A model generated the notes under the pieces. The model was not told the DNA's origin, did not search any database, and was given only the letters and a program-made list of their open reading frames with translations. A stretch of 64,000 bases of DNA from Verrucomicrobiota bacterium (GTDB lineage Bacteria > Verrucomicrobiota > Verrucomicrobiia > Verrucomicrobiales > Verrucomicrobiaceae): assembly GCA_017301975.1 (NCBI GenBank), contig JAFLEI010000013.1, positions 1 through 64,000 on the forward strand. The letters are read 5' to 3'. Shown in pieces: positions 43,775 to 55,989 of the stretch (positions are counted from its first letter, which is position 1; the number at the start of each line of letters is the position of its first letter). The position numbers and the translations under genes were made by a program.

Positions 43775-43795
43775 GGGGGATCAAGATGATCCCCC
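43775..43795. terminator. GC-rich hairpin between convergent genes
   Basis: A perfect 9-bp stem, GGGGGATCA (43775-43783) with TGATCCCCC (43787-43795), closes a 3-base loop. Neither side has a clear U-run, so termination is only likely from its placement between rnd and the convergent binding-protein gene. Confidence 0.5.
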
Positions 43796-43867
43796 TCCGC
43801 TGTGGCAGTCATATCCAAGCGCCGCTCGGACGCTTGCAGGCGTTTCTTTGACGGACTGCTTGCGGTG

Positions 43868-45394
43868 CTACTTTTGTTTTAACCAGTCTGGCAGCACGAT
43901 GTCCGCGCTTTTGACGGGAGCGGTGTCGCCCTTCCAGACGAAGCCGGCGGTTTCGAAGCTGCTGTGATTTTCGCGGAGGAAGGCCAGCAGGCGGCGCCCC
44001 ATCTGCTGATTGGGGGAATCATGCCGCACGGCGAAGGGCTGTACGGCCTTGGACTTGTCCGCCGGGAGCGGAACGGCATCGAAGTGGGCTTTGTCATTGT
44101 TGATGTTGATGCCGTACACAATGGCAGCATCCAGGGAGCCGGTGCGCATTTGATTGACGAGGAAATCTGCCGTGGGCACCTGGGATGAGGCGTTTTTGCT
44201 CACGCTTTCCCAGAGATTCATGGATTTGAGGATGGAGCGTGTGAGGAAGCCGATGGTGGACTGCTCGGCATTGCACAGGCCGACGCGGAGACCGGGGCGG
44301 GCGAGGTCTGCGAGGGTGTGAATGTCCTTTGGATTGCCCTTTGGCACGGCAATAACGATTTCGGCCTCGGTGAGGAGGATGGCCTCGGGAAACTGCTCGG
44401 CCACGGGCGGAACGAAGCAGACATCGCAGGCATAATACACATCAGGGTACTTGGGATTCGTGCTGTCTCCCATCGTCTTCATGGTGGCGCAGAGAATGCC
44501 GCAGCCATTGAAGACAGTGGTCATGGAGATGCCTTCGCGATTGGCAAATTGATGCAGGAGTTTTTCGATGGCCGGACGGTTTACGCCGCCGCTGTAGATG
44601 ATCAGATCCGGGCGGACGGCCCATTTGTCTCCGGGTACGTTTTTGAAGCCATGCTTTTGGAAAATGAGGCCGCCTTTTTCCGGGGCTGTGAGGTATCGGG
44701 CAAAGCGCAGGGCCTCTGCGGGCTGCTGGCTGGAGGACAGCACGGCTGCGGTGGCGTGCTCGGTGTGCTTCGCAAGTTCCGGCAGGACCACGAGTTCCAG
44801 TCCTTTGAACTGGGGCACGATGGAGTCCCAGACGATGGCGGCATCGACTGCGCCGAGGGAGAGATCCGCGGCGATTTCAGTGACGGTGGGTTTCATGACG
44901 GCGGCTTTTGCGACCAATGCGTCCCACTCTGGGCCAAGAAGCTTCTGCACCACGCGGCCGATGCTGGCGGCTCCGGGGTTTGCGAGGGCGAGTTTGATTT
45001 CTGGGTTCTTCAAGGCCGCGAGGCTGCCGATGTGCTTTGGGTTGCCTTTGGCGACTGCCAGCACGGGCGTTTGATTGACCAGGGGAAACTCCTCGCGGGT
45101 GACGCCGAGTTTTTTGGCATCTGCGAGAGCGCCATCGTCAGCGGCGATGAAGAGGTCGCCCTGCTGGGTGATCTTGAGCTGGCTGAGCAGGGTGCCGGTG
45201 CCGCCGTACTGGAGGCGGACTTCGGTGCCGGTTTCCTTTTGATAAGCGGTGGCGATTTCCTCAACCGGCTTCTTGATGCCGGCGGCGCAAAAGACGGTGA
45301 GTGGCGTGGAGCTGGTCTTGGCGGGTTTCAGCGCCACCCAGGCAGCACCGGCGGCGGCACCGAGGCAGAGGACTATGATGAGTTTCTTCAGCAT
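43868..45394 (-). CDS. Tandem-duplicated ModA-like molybdate/anion-binding protein
   Basis: The ATG at 45394 gives an N-terminal membrane anchor (MLKKLIIVLCLGAAAGAAW) and 508 residues. Two type II periplasmic-binding domains follow in one chain: residues about 33-260 (LTVFCAAGIKKPVEEIATAY, YGGTGTLLSQL) and about 262-505 (LIIYSGGVNRPAIEKLLHQF, FNGCGILCATMK). Each has the SG/AAG start and internal hinge phrases of ModA/WtpA proteins (GDLFIAADD, LAVAKGNPK). No modB or modC lies nearby, so the transporter partner is unknown. It is 40 bp downstream of the DUF1501 gene on the same strand and may be cotranscribed. Confidence 0.85.
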   Translation of the reverse strand: MLKKLIIVLCLGAAAGAAWVALKPAKTSSTPLTVFCAAGIKKPVEEIATAYQKETGTEVRLQYGGTGTLLSQLKITQQGDLFIAADDGALADAKKLGVTREEFPLVNQTPVLAVAKGNPKHIGSLAALKNPEIKLALANPGAASIGRVVQKLLGPEWDALVAKAAVMKPTVTEIAADLSLGAVDAAIVWDSIVPQFKGLELVVLPELAKHTEHATAAVLSSSQQPAEALRFARYLTAPEKGGLIFQKHGFKNVPGDKWAVRPDLIIYSGGVNRPAIEKLLHQFANREGISMTTVFNGCGILCATMKTMGDSTNPKYPDVYYACDVCFVPPVAEQFPEAILLTEAEIVIAVPKGNPKDIHTLADLARPGLRVGLCNAEQSTIGFLTRSILKSMNLWESVSKNASSQVPTADFLVNQMRTGSLDAAIVYGININNDKAHFDAVPLPADKSKAVQPFAVRHDSPNQQMGRRLLAFLRENHSSFETAGFVWKGDTAPVKSADIVLPDWLKQK

Positions 45395-45433
45395 GAAAGA
45401 TGAACGTGCCAGAAAGGCGGCATCGCTCAAATA

Positions 45434-46858
45434 CTACGCGATCAATTTTCCGATGACCTGGCCGCCGAACTGGCTGAGCTGCTTGAAGCGGCCTGCGTGG
45501 TAGTAGGTGAGCTTGTTGTCATCTAGGCCGAGCAGGCGCAATAGGGTGATGTGGAGATTGCGCACATGGTGGACTTCCTCCACGGCCTCCATGCCACGGT
45601 CGTCGGTGCTGCCGATGGTGTGGCCGGCTTTGCAGCCGCCACCGGCGAGCCAGATCGTCATGGCCTTGGGATTGTGGTCGCGGCCGTAGGCGGTGCCGCC
45701 GCGCACGCCATTGTCCGGGGTTCGGCCGAATTCGCCGCACCAGACGATGAGGGTGTCCTCCAGCAGGCCGCGTTGTTTGAGGTCCTTGATGAGGGCGGCG
45801 ATGGGCTGGTCCACCTGATGGATGAGATTGCCGTGGGCGCGCTCGATGTAGTCATGGCTGTCCCAGGTGCCGGCGTAGAGCTGGACGAAGCGCACGCCTT
45901 TTTCGACGAGCTTGCGGGCGAGGAGGCACTTGCGGCCGAAGGCATCGGTGGCGTCGCTGCCGATGCCGTACATGGCTTTGGTCTTTTCGTCTTCTTTGCT
46001 GAGGTCGAGCGTCTCCGGGACCTGGGTCTGCATGCGGAAGGCGAGCTCGTAATTGTGCATGCGGGCCTGGAGCTCGTCGTGCCAGGGATGGGCCTCGGCG
46101 TGTTTGGTATTGAGCCGGGCGAGCAGGTCGAGGTTCGCGCGCTGGTGATCGGCGGAGATGCCCTGCGGCGGCTGGAGATCGAGAATGGGGGAGCCTTTGG
46201 GGCGCAGCGGGGTGCCCTGAAACTGAGCGGGGAGGTAGCCATTGCTCCAGTTGGCGCTCCCGCCCTGAGGGTAGCTGATTTCGGGAAGCACGACGAAGCC
46301 GGGGAGGTCTTGATTCACCGAGCCGAGGCCATAGGTGACCCATGAGCCGATGGCGGGATCTCCGCCGAAGCGGTTGCCGCAGTTCATCTGGTACATGGCG
46401 GTGGGGTGGTTCACGGAGTCCACCTGACAGCCGCGGAAGAAGCAGAGGTCATCGGCGACGGTGGGGAGATGTTTCCAGGGCTCGCTCATCCATGCGCCGC
46501 TCTGGCCGTGCTGGGCGAATTTGAAGGGGGACCTCACGTAGTAGCGCCTGCCGCTTTCCATGGCGGACTTCTGCTTTCCTTCGCGGGTGAACTCCTTGAG
46601 GTGGAGTCTGTCGAGGACGGGCTTGGGATCAAAGGTGTCGATGTGAGAAGGGCCGCCTTCCATCATGAGGAAGATGCAGTTTTTGGCTTTCGCGGGAATC
46701 TGCTGGGGCTTGGGGGCAAGGGGGCAGGTTTGCTCAGCGGCGAGGAGGGAAGTGAGGGCTACGCTGCCGAGGGAGGTGCCGAGGCCGTAGATGAACTCAC
46801 GACGTGTGGGCGCATGCAGTGCACGGGCTCCGGCGCAGGGGAAGAAGGACGTGGTCAT
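45434..46858 (-). CDS. DUF1501 secreted protein with Tat signal
   Basis: This 474-residue DUF1501 protein (alkaline-phosphatase/sulfatase superfamily) has a twin-arginine signal at residues 19-20 (TRREFIYGLG). Characteristic phrases are MMEGGPSHIDTFDPKP, RGCQVDSVNHPTAMYQMNCG, LIVWCGEFGRTPDNG and GRDHNPKAMTIWLAGGG. DUF1501 genes are almost always next to PSD1/DUF1553 genes in planctomycetes and verrucomicrobia. Here they are separated by 3 bp. The reaction is unknown, with suggested roles in polysaccharide or sulfate-ester degradation. Confidence 0.92.
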   Translation of the reverse strand: MTTSFFPCAGARALHAPTRREFIYGLGTSLGSVALTSLLAAEQTCPLAPKPQQIPAKAKNCIFLMMEGGPSHIDTFDPKPVLDRLHLKEFTREGKQKSAMESGRRYYVRSPFKFAQHGQSGAWMSEPWKHLPTVADDLCFFRGCQVDSVNHPTAMYQMNCGNRFGGDPAIGSWVTYGLGSVNQDLPGFVVLPEISYPQGGSANWSNGYLPAQFQGTPLRPKGSPILDLQPPQGISADHQRANLDLLARLNTKHAEAHPWHDELQARMHNYELAFRMQTQVPETLDLSKEDEKTKAMYGIGSDATDAFGRKCLLARKLVEKGVRFVQLYAGTWDSHDYIERAHGNLIHQVDQPIAALIKDLKQRGLLEDTLIVWCGEFGRTPDNGVRGGTAYGRDHNPKAMTIWLAGGGCKAGHTIGSTDDRGMEAVEEVHHVRNLHITLLRLLGLDDNKLTYYHAGRFKQLSQFGGQVIGKLIA

Positions 46859-46861
46859 GGC

Positions 46862-49758
<2,897 letters not shown>

Positions 49759-49762
<4 letters not shown>

Positions 49763-51300
49763 TCGGGTTTGCCGTGGTCGTAGAGGTTACGGACTTCAGA
49801 AGCATTTAATGCGGCGCTGTAGATGGCGAATTCATCGATGGCGCCGTTGAGATTGCGGATGGGGAACTGGTGGCCCTGGGTTGGCAGGCCCCAGTTGCCG
49901 ATCTCGCAGGGGCCGAAAACGATGTCGCGGGCGGGTTGGTGGAGCTTGGAGATTTCGCGGCCGACTTCCTGGCCATCGAAGTACTGGCTGACCGTGCCGC
50001 TGGTGTTGTCATACGTGACAGCGAGATGGTGCCAGCGGCCGAGGCTGTCGGCAGTGAAGACAGGACGGCTGTAGTACATCTGGTTGTGCCTGGCGCTCCT
50101 GGCGGCTTCCGCCGGACGATACATGATGGAGAACATGAGGCTGCCGTCTTCGTAGATCTGCCAGTGGGGTTCGCCATTGTCGTAGCCGTCGGTGAGGAGG
50201 AGGGAGTTGTATTTCTTGTCCACGGAATCGACTTTCACCCAGCAGGCGAAGGTGAGGGCGTGGTAGGTGCCGTCGAGGTTGAGACGCACACGGTCGCCGG
50301 GGCGCTTGAATTCGAGCGCCTCTTTTTTCTGCCAGCGGCCCTGGGTCCAGCTGGCACCGACGGCGCCACCGGCGCGGCTGGGGCGACGGGGTTCGGTGAA
50401 GTTCTTGATGAGGCGGTCCCAGCGGTCGTCCTCCCAGTGCTTGAAGGTGTAGTAGGCGATGAGGCGCGGGTCTTTGCGCGTTTCGAGCGACCACTGCTGC
50501 CACTGATCAAAACGCTGGGTGTCGCGCTTTTGGACGAGGCTGTGAAGCTCGCTGATGGAGAGGAAATCCTGTGGTGAGACAGCGGTGGTTTTGAGCGAGG
50601 ACAAGGACATGCCTTGTTTCAGACTCGCGGATGTCTGGGCATCGGTGTGGGCGATGACCTCGCCCTCGAAGACGTGCACGGCGCTGGTGTTGTCCTTCAC
50701 ATTGAGGGCGAACTCGGTGCCGAGGTCTTCGAGCTTCATGCCTGGGGCATGGATGAGGAATCCTTTGGCGGCAGGTGGGACATGGACACGAACTCGACCG
50801 CTGAGACAGCGGGCCTCCCAGGCGGAGAGGATTTCGATCTCGGCAGCGCCTTCGATCAAGGCGGTGGCACCGCTGAAGAACTCGATCTGTGCGAGGCCTT
50901 GAGTGAGTCGGATGGTGCCGGGTTTGAGGGTGTCGCCACTGCGCGGTGCGGTGCCGGTGAACGTGGCATCCATGGTCTGGCTGAGCATGGCGACGCCGTT
51001 GGAGGTGGCTTCTGTTTCGATGGGGTGCTTTGGCCAAAAGATGAATGTGCAGGCGACGGCGGCAGCGGCCGCAGTGAGAGACGGCCACCAGCGGAGAGGC
51101 GGAGATTTTTTGGGTGCGGCACTTTGCAGGCGGCCGGTATTGACTGCGGGCTGTTGCAGCAGGCGGGCGTGTTGATCGACGAGTTCGAGGTAGCGCTGGC
51201 GTGCCTGCCAGTCGGAGCGCAGCTGGGCTTCGAGCTGGGCGTGCTGCTCGGGGGTGATTTCGCCATCGATCTCGGCGTGGATGAGGGAGTCGAGATTCAT
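49759..51300 (-). CDS. FecR-domain, LamG-domain anti-sigma-like membrane protein
   Basis: The ATG at 51300 overlaps the sigma-factor stop by 4 bp and gives 513 residues. A short helical cytoplasmic part (MNLDSLIHAEIDGEITPEQ, residues 1-60) resembles the sigma-binding region of anti-sigma factors. One membrane segment follows at about 72-90. A FecR domain (about 130-240; AWEARCLSGRVRVHVPPAAKGFLIHAP region) and a LamG/concanavalin-like lectin domain (about 325-500; WVKVDSVDKKYNSLLLTDG, FDGQEVGREI) lie outside. It probably regulates the adjacent sigma factor and may bind a polysaccharide. Confidence 0.9.
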
Positions 51301-51827
51301 GCGAGGCCCTCCGATTGAAGATGGCGGGTGACGCATTCGTGGAGGCGCTGGCGCAGGAGTTCCAGATTGCGGAAGAGGGTGCGGCGGCTGAGGGCGTAGC
51401 GGGTCATCATTTCCTCCACGCTCTGGCGCAGGGCGTAGCGGCTGGTGACGAGTTCCTGATCCTGCGCGGTGAGTTTTTGCAGGCAGGCATCGAGCAGGCG
51501 CAGGCGTTCATCGAGGCGGGGTTCGATGTGGGTGCGCTCGCTGGCGAGGAGGTCCATGACGTCCTCGCTAAAAAGAAGCGGAGAGCGTGCGGATTTTTCG
51601 CGGTGCTTTTGCACCTGGAGGTAGGCGAAGCGGTAGGCCCAGGGGAGGAAGGGGCGGGCGGGGTCGTATTCGGCGAATTTGCGATAGAGGGCGAGACTTG
51701 TTTCCTGCAGGATGTCGCGTGCATCCGCCTCGCGTGGGACGAGGGAGAAGATGTAACGAAACAACGGCTCCTGATGCTGCGTGAGCAGGAGGACGAGGGT
51801 CTCGGTGGATGTTGGCGAGTCTGGCAT
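51297..51827 (-). CDS. RNA polymerase sigma factor, ECF type (planctomycete-verrucomicrobial group)
   Basis: The ATG at 51827 gives 176 residues; the frame stays open to 51887 but the added residues show no sigma features. Region 2 (about 20-90) includes YIFSLVPREADARDILQETS and ARPFLPWAYRFAYLQVQKHR. Region 4 (about 120-170) ends in RYALSRRTLFRNLELLRQRL. Linked to the FecR/LamG, PSD1 and DUF1501 genes with ATGA overlaps, it should direct transcription of its own operon in response to an extracellular cue. It is divergent from the LacI-type regulator. Confidence 0.9.
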   Translation of the reverse strand: MPDSPTSTETLVLLLTQHQEPLFRYIFSLVPREADARDILQETSLALYRKFAEYDPARPFLPWAYRFAYLQVQKHREKSARSPLLFSEDVMDLLASERTHIEPRLDERLRLLDACLQKLTAQDQELVTSRYALRQSVEEMMTRYALSRRTLFRNLELLRQRLHECVTRHLQSEGLA

Positions 51828-51884
51828 TGGCACAGTGTATTCCCGGTGGGAAGGAGGAGAGTGCCAAAATTGTACCAGAATGCT

Positions 51885-51960
51885 CAATTACGGAATACAC
51901 AGAACCAATCCGGGGCTTCTGATTGTCGTGTGTTCTGATGGTTCCGTGTTCTTTGATTGG
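51885..51960. repeat. Dispersed repeat with inverted ends in the divergent promoter region
   Basis: The 205-base gap between the sigma-factor and LacI genes holds CGGAATACACAGAACC (51891-51906) and, inverted, GGTTCCGTGTTCTTTG (51940-51955), plus CCAATC (51905-51910) with GATTGG (51955-51960). The unit ACACGGAACC also occurs at about 19643. The promoters of both genes should lie in this gap, but I can place none with confidence. Confidence 0.4.
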
Positions 51961-52032
51961 ATCAGTGAGCGGGCGTTGTTGCGGTGCTGGCGGTTTGTTG
52001 CCAGTGTGTCGGAGTTCGAAGGTACGCTTTGC

Positions 52033-53052
52033 ATGAATCTCAAATCTCTCGCCCAGCATCTCGGCATTTCGGCCAGCACGGTCTCGCGTGTGATGGCGGG
52101 GCGGGGGGATGAGTTTCGAATCGCGAAGGAGACGCAAAAGCACATTCTGGATGAAGCCGCGGCGATGGGGGTGCGTCCGGATGAACTGGCGCGGAGCCTG
52201 AGACTGCAGAGCACACGCACGCTTGGGCTGGTGATCCCGGACATTTCGAATCCGTTCTTTGCCGCGCTGGCCCGAGCGGTGGAGCGCCGAGCACGCACAC
52301 TGGGCTACACGGTGCTGCTGGCCGACTCGCAGGAGTCCGACGAGGTGGAGGCGGAGTGCATTCGCACGCTGATGGACCGTCGCATTGATGGGCTCATTCT
52401 CGCGCCGGTGGGTGGAGACTGCGCGCATCTGCAGCCGCTCATTGCCTCCAAGCTGCCGCTGACGCAGGTGGACCGTGTTTTTGCGGCGCTGAAAACGGCG
52501 GCTGTGGTAGCGGACAACTTTGCCGGAGCCTGTGAGGCGGTGAAGAGGCTGGTGAAGCTGGGGCATCGCCGCATCGCGTGTTTGCAGGGGCGGGAGGACA
52601 GCTCGGTCATCGTGGAGCGGGTGCGGGGGTATCGCGCGGGATTGAGCGAAGCGGGGCTGCGCTTTGAAAAGAGGTTTCTGGTGGGTGGTGAGCATTCGCA
52701 GGCCATCGCACGGGAGCATACGCTGAAGCTGCTGGACTTGAGGCCGTGTCCCACGGCGGTGCTGGCGCTGAGCAATCAGCTCGCGCTGGGCGCGCTGGAG
52801 GCGGTAAGGGAGCGCGGGCTGGTGATCCCGGATGATCTTTCACTCATTGCGTTTGATGAGCAGCCCTGGGCATCGCTGCTGTCACCGCCACTCACGACAC
52901 TGGCGCAGCCGGTGGAAGAGATGGGGACGGTGGCGGTGGACAGGCTTTGCGCGCAGATCAAGCCGGGGGCCAAGGCTTCGCGGAAGGTGCTGACGACGCT
53001 GCCTGTGCGGCTGATTGAACGTGCATCCGTGGGACGAAGGAAGAAAGATTGA
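52033..53052 (+). CDS. LacI-family transcriptional regulator
   Basis: This 339-residue regulator begins with the classical LacI helix-turn-helix (LKSLAQHLGISASTVSRVMA, residues 3-22) and hinge. A periplasmic-binding-like effector domain follows (LGLVIPDISNPFFAAL onward). The start at 52033 is preferred, since 84 codons of open frame upstream carry no homology and would run through the divergent promoter. Its position directly ahead of ribose-binding, permease, nucleoside hydrolase and ribokinase genes suggests that it controls them in response to ribose or a nucleoside. Confidence 0.92.
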   Translation: MNLKSLAQHLGISASTVSRVMAGRGDEFRIAKETQKHILDEAAAMGVRPDELARSLRLQSTRTLGLVIPDISNPFFAALARAVERRARTLGYTVLLADSQESDEVEAECIRTLMDRRIDGLILAPVGGDCAHLQPLIASKLPLTQVDRVFAALKTAAVVADNFAGACEAVKRLVKLGHRRIACLQGREDSSVIVERVRGYRAGLSEAGLRFEKRFLVGGEHSQAIAREHTLKLLDLRPCPTAVLALSNQLALGALEAVRERGLVIPDDLSLIAFDEQPWASLLSPPLTTLAQPVEEMGTVAVDRLCAQIKPGAKASRKVLTTLPVRLIERASVGRRKKD

Positions 53053-53104
53053 CCGAAAGAGTTCCTGCTGCACAATCGTTTGCGCAAAAACGCCCTTTCC
53101 AGCC

Positions 53105-54040
53105 ATGAAATGCCTTGTTCCACTTCTTTTCGCCAGCCTGGCACTTATTTCCTGCAAGCCGGCGGGCGGACCTGCCAGCGCAGTCGCCACGGGCAAACCC
53201 AAGGTGGCGCTGGTGATGAAGTCGCTGGCGAATGAGTTTTTTCAAACGATGGCCGAGGGTGCAAAGAAGCATCAGGCGGCGCATGCGGGTGACTACGAAC
53301 TGGTGGTCAACGGCATCAAGAACGAGACGGATCTCGCGGAGCAGGTTGGGCTGGTGGATCAGATGGTGTCGCAGGGCGTGCAGGCCATCGTCATTGCTCC
53401 GGCGGACTCGAAGGCGCTGGTCACGGTGCTGAAGCGAGCGAAAGAGGCGGGTGTGCTCGTCATCAACATCGACAACAAGCTGGATGCGGACACGCTGAAG
53501 CAGGCGGGGCTGAGCATTCCGTTTGTTGGTCCTGACAACCGTGCGGGGGCGAAGGCGGTGGGTGAGGTGCTGGCGAAGAAGCTCAAGGCGGGTGATGAGG
53601 TGGCGATCATCGAAGGTGTGACGACGGCCTTCAATGGCCAGCAGCGCAAGGCGGGTTTTGAAGACGCGATGAATGCGGCGGGCATGAAGATCGTGGCGTC
53701 ACAGAGCGGGCAGTGGGAGATGGAGAAGGCCAATGGAGTGGCTGCGGGCATCCTCGCGGCCAATCCGAATGTGAAGGCGCTGCTGTGTGCCAATGACAAC
53801 ATGGCGCTGGGCGCTGCGGCTGCGGTGCAAGCTGCGGGCAAGGCGGGGCAGGTGCAGATCATTGGGTTTGATAACATCGCCGCGCTCAAGCCGTTGCTGG
53901 CGGATGGGCGCGTGCTGGCCACGTGTGATCAGCATGGGGATCAGCTCGCGGTGTTTGGTATTGAGGCGGCGCTGAAGATTCTGAAGGACAAGACATCGCC
54001 TGCGGATCAGCAGACGCCGGTGGATGTGGTGGTGAAGTGA
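53105..54040 (+). CDS. Ribose-type substrate-binding lipoprotein (RbsB family)
   Basis: The ATG at 53105 opens into a lipoprotein signal with Cys17 (LALISC) and gives 311 residues. The fold is the type I sugar-binding protein (Peripla_BP_4), with VALVMKSLANEFFQTMAEGA, AIVIAPADSKALV, FVGPDNRAGAKAVGEVLAKK and ALLCANDNMALGA. RbsB relatives bind ribose, xylose, galactose or AI-2. Neighbouring nucleoside hydrolase and ribokinase genes favour ribose. It lies 52 bp after the LacI gene. Confidence 0.9.
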   Translation: MKCLVPLLFASLALISCKPAGGPASAVATGKPKVALVMKSLANEFFQTMAEGAKKHQAAHAGDYELVVNGIKNETDLAEQVGLVDQMVSQGVQAIVIAPADSKALVTVLKRAKEAGVLVINIDNKLDADTLKQAGLSIPFVGPDNRAGAKAVGEVLAKKLKAGDEVAIIEGVTTAFNGQQRKAGFEDAMNAAGMKIVASQSGQWEMEKANGVAAGILAANPNVKALLCANDNMALGAAAAVQAAGKAGQVQIIGFDNIAALKPLLADGRVLATCDQHGDQLAVFGIEAALKILKDKTSPADQQTPVDVVVK

Positions 54041-54055
54041 CCTCATTTTTTCATC

Positions 54056-54979
54056 ATGCGCCGCTGGACAGACTTCTTCATCCTCATCGCCGTGCTCGCG
54101 GCGATGATTGTGCTGTTTGGGCTGATGCGGGACAGCTTTTTCAGCATGGGCACGCTGGGGACGGTGGCGAACCGGATTCCGGCGCTGGCGCTGGTGGCGA
54201 CGGGGATGACGCTGGTGATGGTGACGGGTGGGATTGATCTTTCGGTGGGATCGCTGCTGGGATTTTGCGGCGCGGTGACGGGGGTGCTGATGGCGGATCT
54301 GCACTGGGGGCTGGCGCTGGCGGTGCTCGCGAGTGTGGCTGTCGGAGCGGTGATCGGCAGCACGACGGGCGCGGTGAGTGTGAAGCTGCGGCTGCCTTCG
54401 TTCATCGTTTCGCTGGGCATGTTGGAGATTGCGCGAGGGCTGGCTTTCTTGACGACGAACTCGCAGACAAAGTACATCGGCGCGGATATTGAGGCGCTGG
54501 GTGCACCGTTTGGCGGGCTGGTGATTTCGCCTGCGTTTGTGATCAGTTTGCTGGTGGTGGCAGCGGGGCAGGTGATGCTGTCGCAGATGGCCATCGGGCG
54601 GCATCTGATCGCCATTGGTGCGAATCGTGAGGCGGCGCTGGTTTCGGGGCTTTCGGTGGATCGTCCGCGCATTTTTGCGCATGCTCTGCTGGGCGCGCTG
54701 ACGGGGCTGGCGGCGGTGTTTAACTGCTCGCGGCTTGGGTCGGCGGATCCGAATGCGGGCACGGGTTTTGAGCTTGGGGCCATTGCTGCGGTGGTCGTGG
54801 GTGGCACGAGTTTGATGGGCGGGCGAGGCTCGGTGGTGAAGAGCTTCATGGGGGTGCTCATCATCGCCACGCTGGAGGCCGGGCTGATTCAGGTGGGTGC
54901 CACGGAGCCGGTGAAACGTGTGGTTACCGGGCTGGTTATTGTCGCCGCTGTGCTGGCGGATACATGGAGGAGAAAATAG
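54056..54979 (+). CDS. Ribose-type ABC transporter permease (RbsC family)
   Basis: This 307-residue permease has about 8-10 hydrophobic segments and family phrases such as GGIDLSVGSLLGFCG, LRLPSFIVSLGMLEIARGLA and GTGFELGAIAAVVVGGTSLMGG. It is the partner of the preceding binding protein, 15 bp downstream. No ATP-binding subunit (RbsA) is encoded in this window, so the ATPase must come from elsewhere or is missing. The nucleoside hydrolase start follows its stop by 5 bp. Confidence 0.92.
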   Translation: MRRWTDFFILIAVLAAMIVLFGLMRDSFFSMGTLGTVANRIPALALVATGMTLVMVTGGIDLSVGSLLGFCGAVTGVLMADLHWGLALAVLASVAVGAVIGSTTGAVSVKLRLPSFIVSLGMLEIARGLAFLTTNSQTKYIGADIEALGAPFGGLVISPAFVISLLVVAAGQVMLSQMAIGRHLIAIGANREAALVSGLSVDRPRIFAHALLGALTGLAAVFNCSRLGSADPNAGTGFELGAIAAVVVGGTSLMGGRGSVVKSFMGVLIIATLEAGLIQVGATEPVKRVVTGLVIVAAVLADTWRRK

Positions 54980-54984
54980 TCTGC

Positions 54985-55989
54985 ATGAAATCTTTCGTTC
55001 TTTTACTGCTTCTGTGTGCATCGGCTTTCGCTGAAAAGCCGCGCATCATTTTCGACACCGACATCACCGGAGATGTGGATGATGTGCTGGCGCTGACGAT
55101 GTGCCACACGCTGGCGGATCGCGGTGCGTGTGATTTTCTCGGGGTGACGATCTCGAAGGACAATCCGCTCTCGGCGAGTTTTGTGGATGCGCAGAACACG
55201 TTTTATGGACGGCCTGATCTGCCGATTGGGGTGACGCGTGATGCGACGGCGCAGAAGCGGGCGAGCAGTTATTTGAAACTGGCGGATTCGCCGGGCTATC
55301 CGCATGATCTGAAGAGGAATGATGATGCGCGTGAAGCGGTGGACCTGCTGCGTGAGCTGCTGGCGAAGCAGCCGGATGGGAGTGTTTCGATCATCAGCGT
55401 GGGCATTGCCTCGAACATGGCGAACCTGCTTAAATCGAAGGCGGATGTGCATTCGCCGCTCGATGGTCCGGCATTGATCCGGCAGAAGGTGAAGATGCTG
55501 TCGATCATGGCGGGAGCCTTCGCGTTTTGTAACAACACGAACTACCACCTGGAGGCGAACGTCATCAATGGCATCGGCTTCATGCAGACGGTGGCGAATG
55601 AATGGCCGGAAGAGGTGCCAGTGTACTGGAGCGGTTATGAGATCGGCGAGGCACTGCCGTTTCCACGTGCGAGCATCGCGCAGGACTTTGGCTACATGCC
55701 GCACCACATCGTGAGGGAGGCCTATCTGTTGCACAGCGGACCGGCGCATGACCGGCCATGCTGGGATGAGAGCAGTGTGCTGCAGGCGATTTTTCCTGAG
55801 CGCGGATTTTTCGGCCTCTCTGCCAAAGGGCGCGTGCGCGTGGGCGATGATGGATTCACACGATTCATGCCACCGGGCAAAGATGGCAAAGGCGGCAGGC
55901 GCGACCGATTTCTCACCCTGACTTCAGTGCAGCAGGCACGCGTGCTGGAGGCTATCGTCCAAACCACTGTGCAACCACCCAAGAAATGA
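54985..55989 (+). CDS. Exported inosine-uridine-type nucleoside hydrolase, paralogue 1
   Basis: This 334-residue nucleosidase has a signal peptide (MKSFVLLLLLCASAFA), so it should act in the periplasm. It hydrolyses the N-glycosidic bond of nucleosides to base plus ribose. The calcium-binding motif is FDTDITGDVDDVL (Asp24, Asp26, Asp32 and Asp33). The C-terminal histidine region (SGPAHDRPCWDESSVLQAIF) is typical of the family. It is the first of two tandem paralogues, overlapping the second by 4 bp, and sits inside a ribose-uptake operon. Confidence 0.9.
   Translation: MKSFVLLLLLCASAFAEKPRIIFDTDITGDVDDVLALTMCHTLADRGACDFLGVTISKDNPLSASFVDAQNTFYGRPDLPIGVTRDATAQKRASSYLKLADSPGYPHDLKRNDDAREAVDLLRELLAKQPDGSVSIISVGIASNMANLLKSKADVHSPLDGPALIRQKVKMLSIMAGAFAFCNNTNYHLEANVINGIGFMQTVANEWPEEVPVYWSGYEIGEALPFPRASIAQDFGYMPHHIVREAYLLHSGPAHDRPCWDESSVLQAIFPERGFFGLSAKGRVRVGDDGFTRFMPPGKDGKGGRRDRFLTLTSVQQARVLEAIVQTTVQPPKK

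Noticed and set aside
43775-43795. Certain bidirectional terminator
   Set aside because: The hairpin is perfect but lacks a U-run on both strands, so I list it only as a likely terminator by position.
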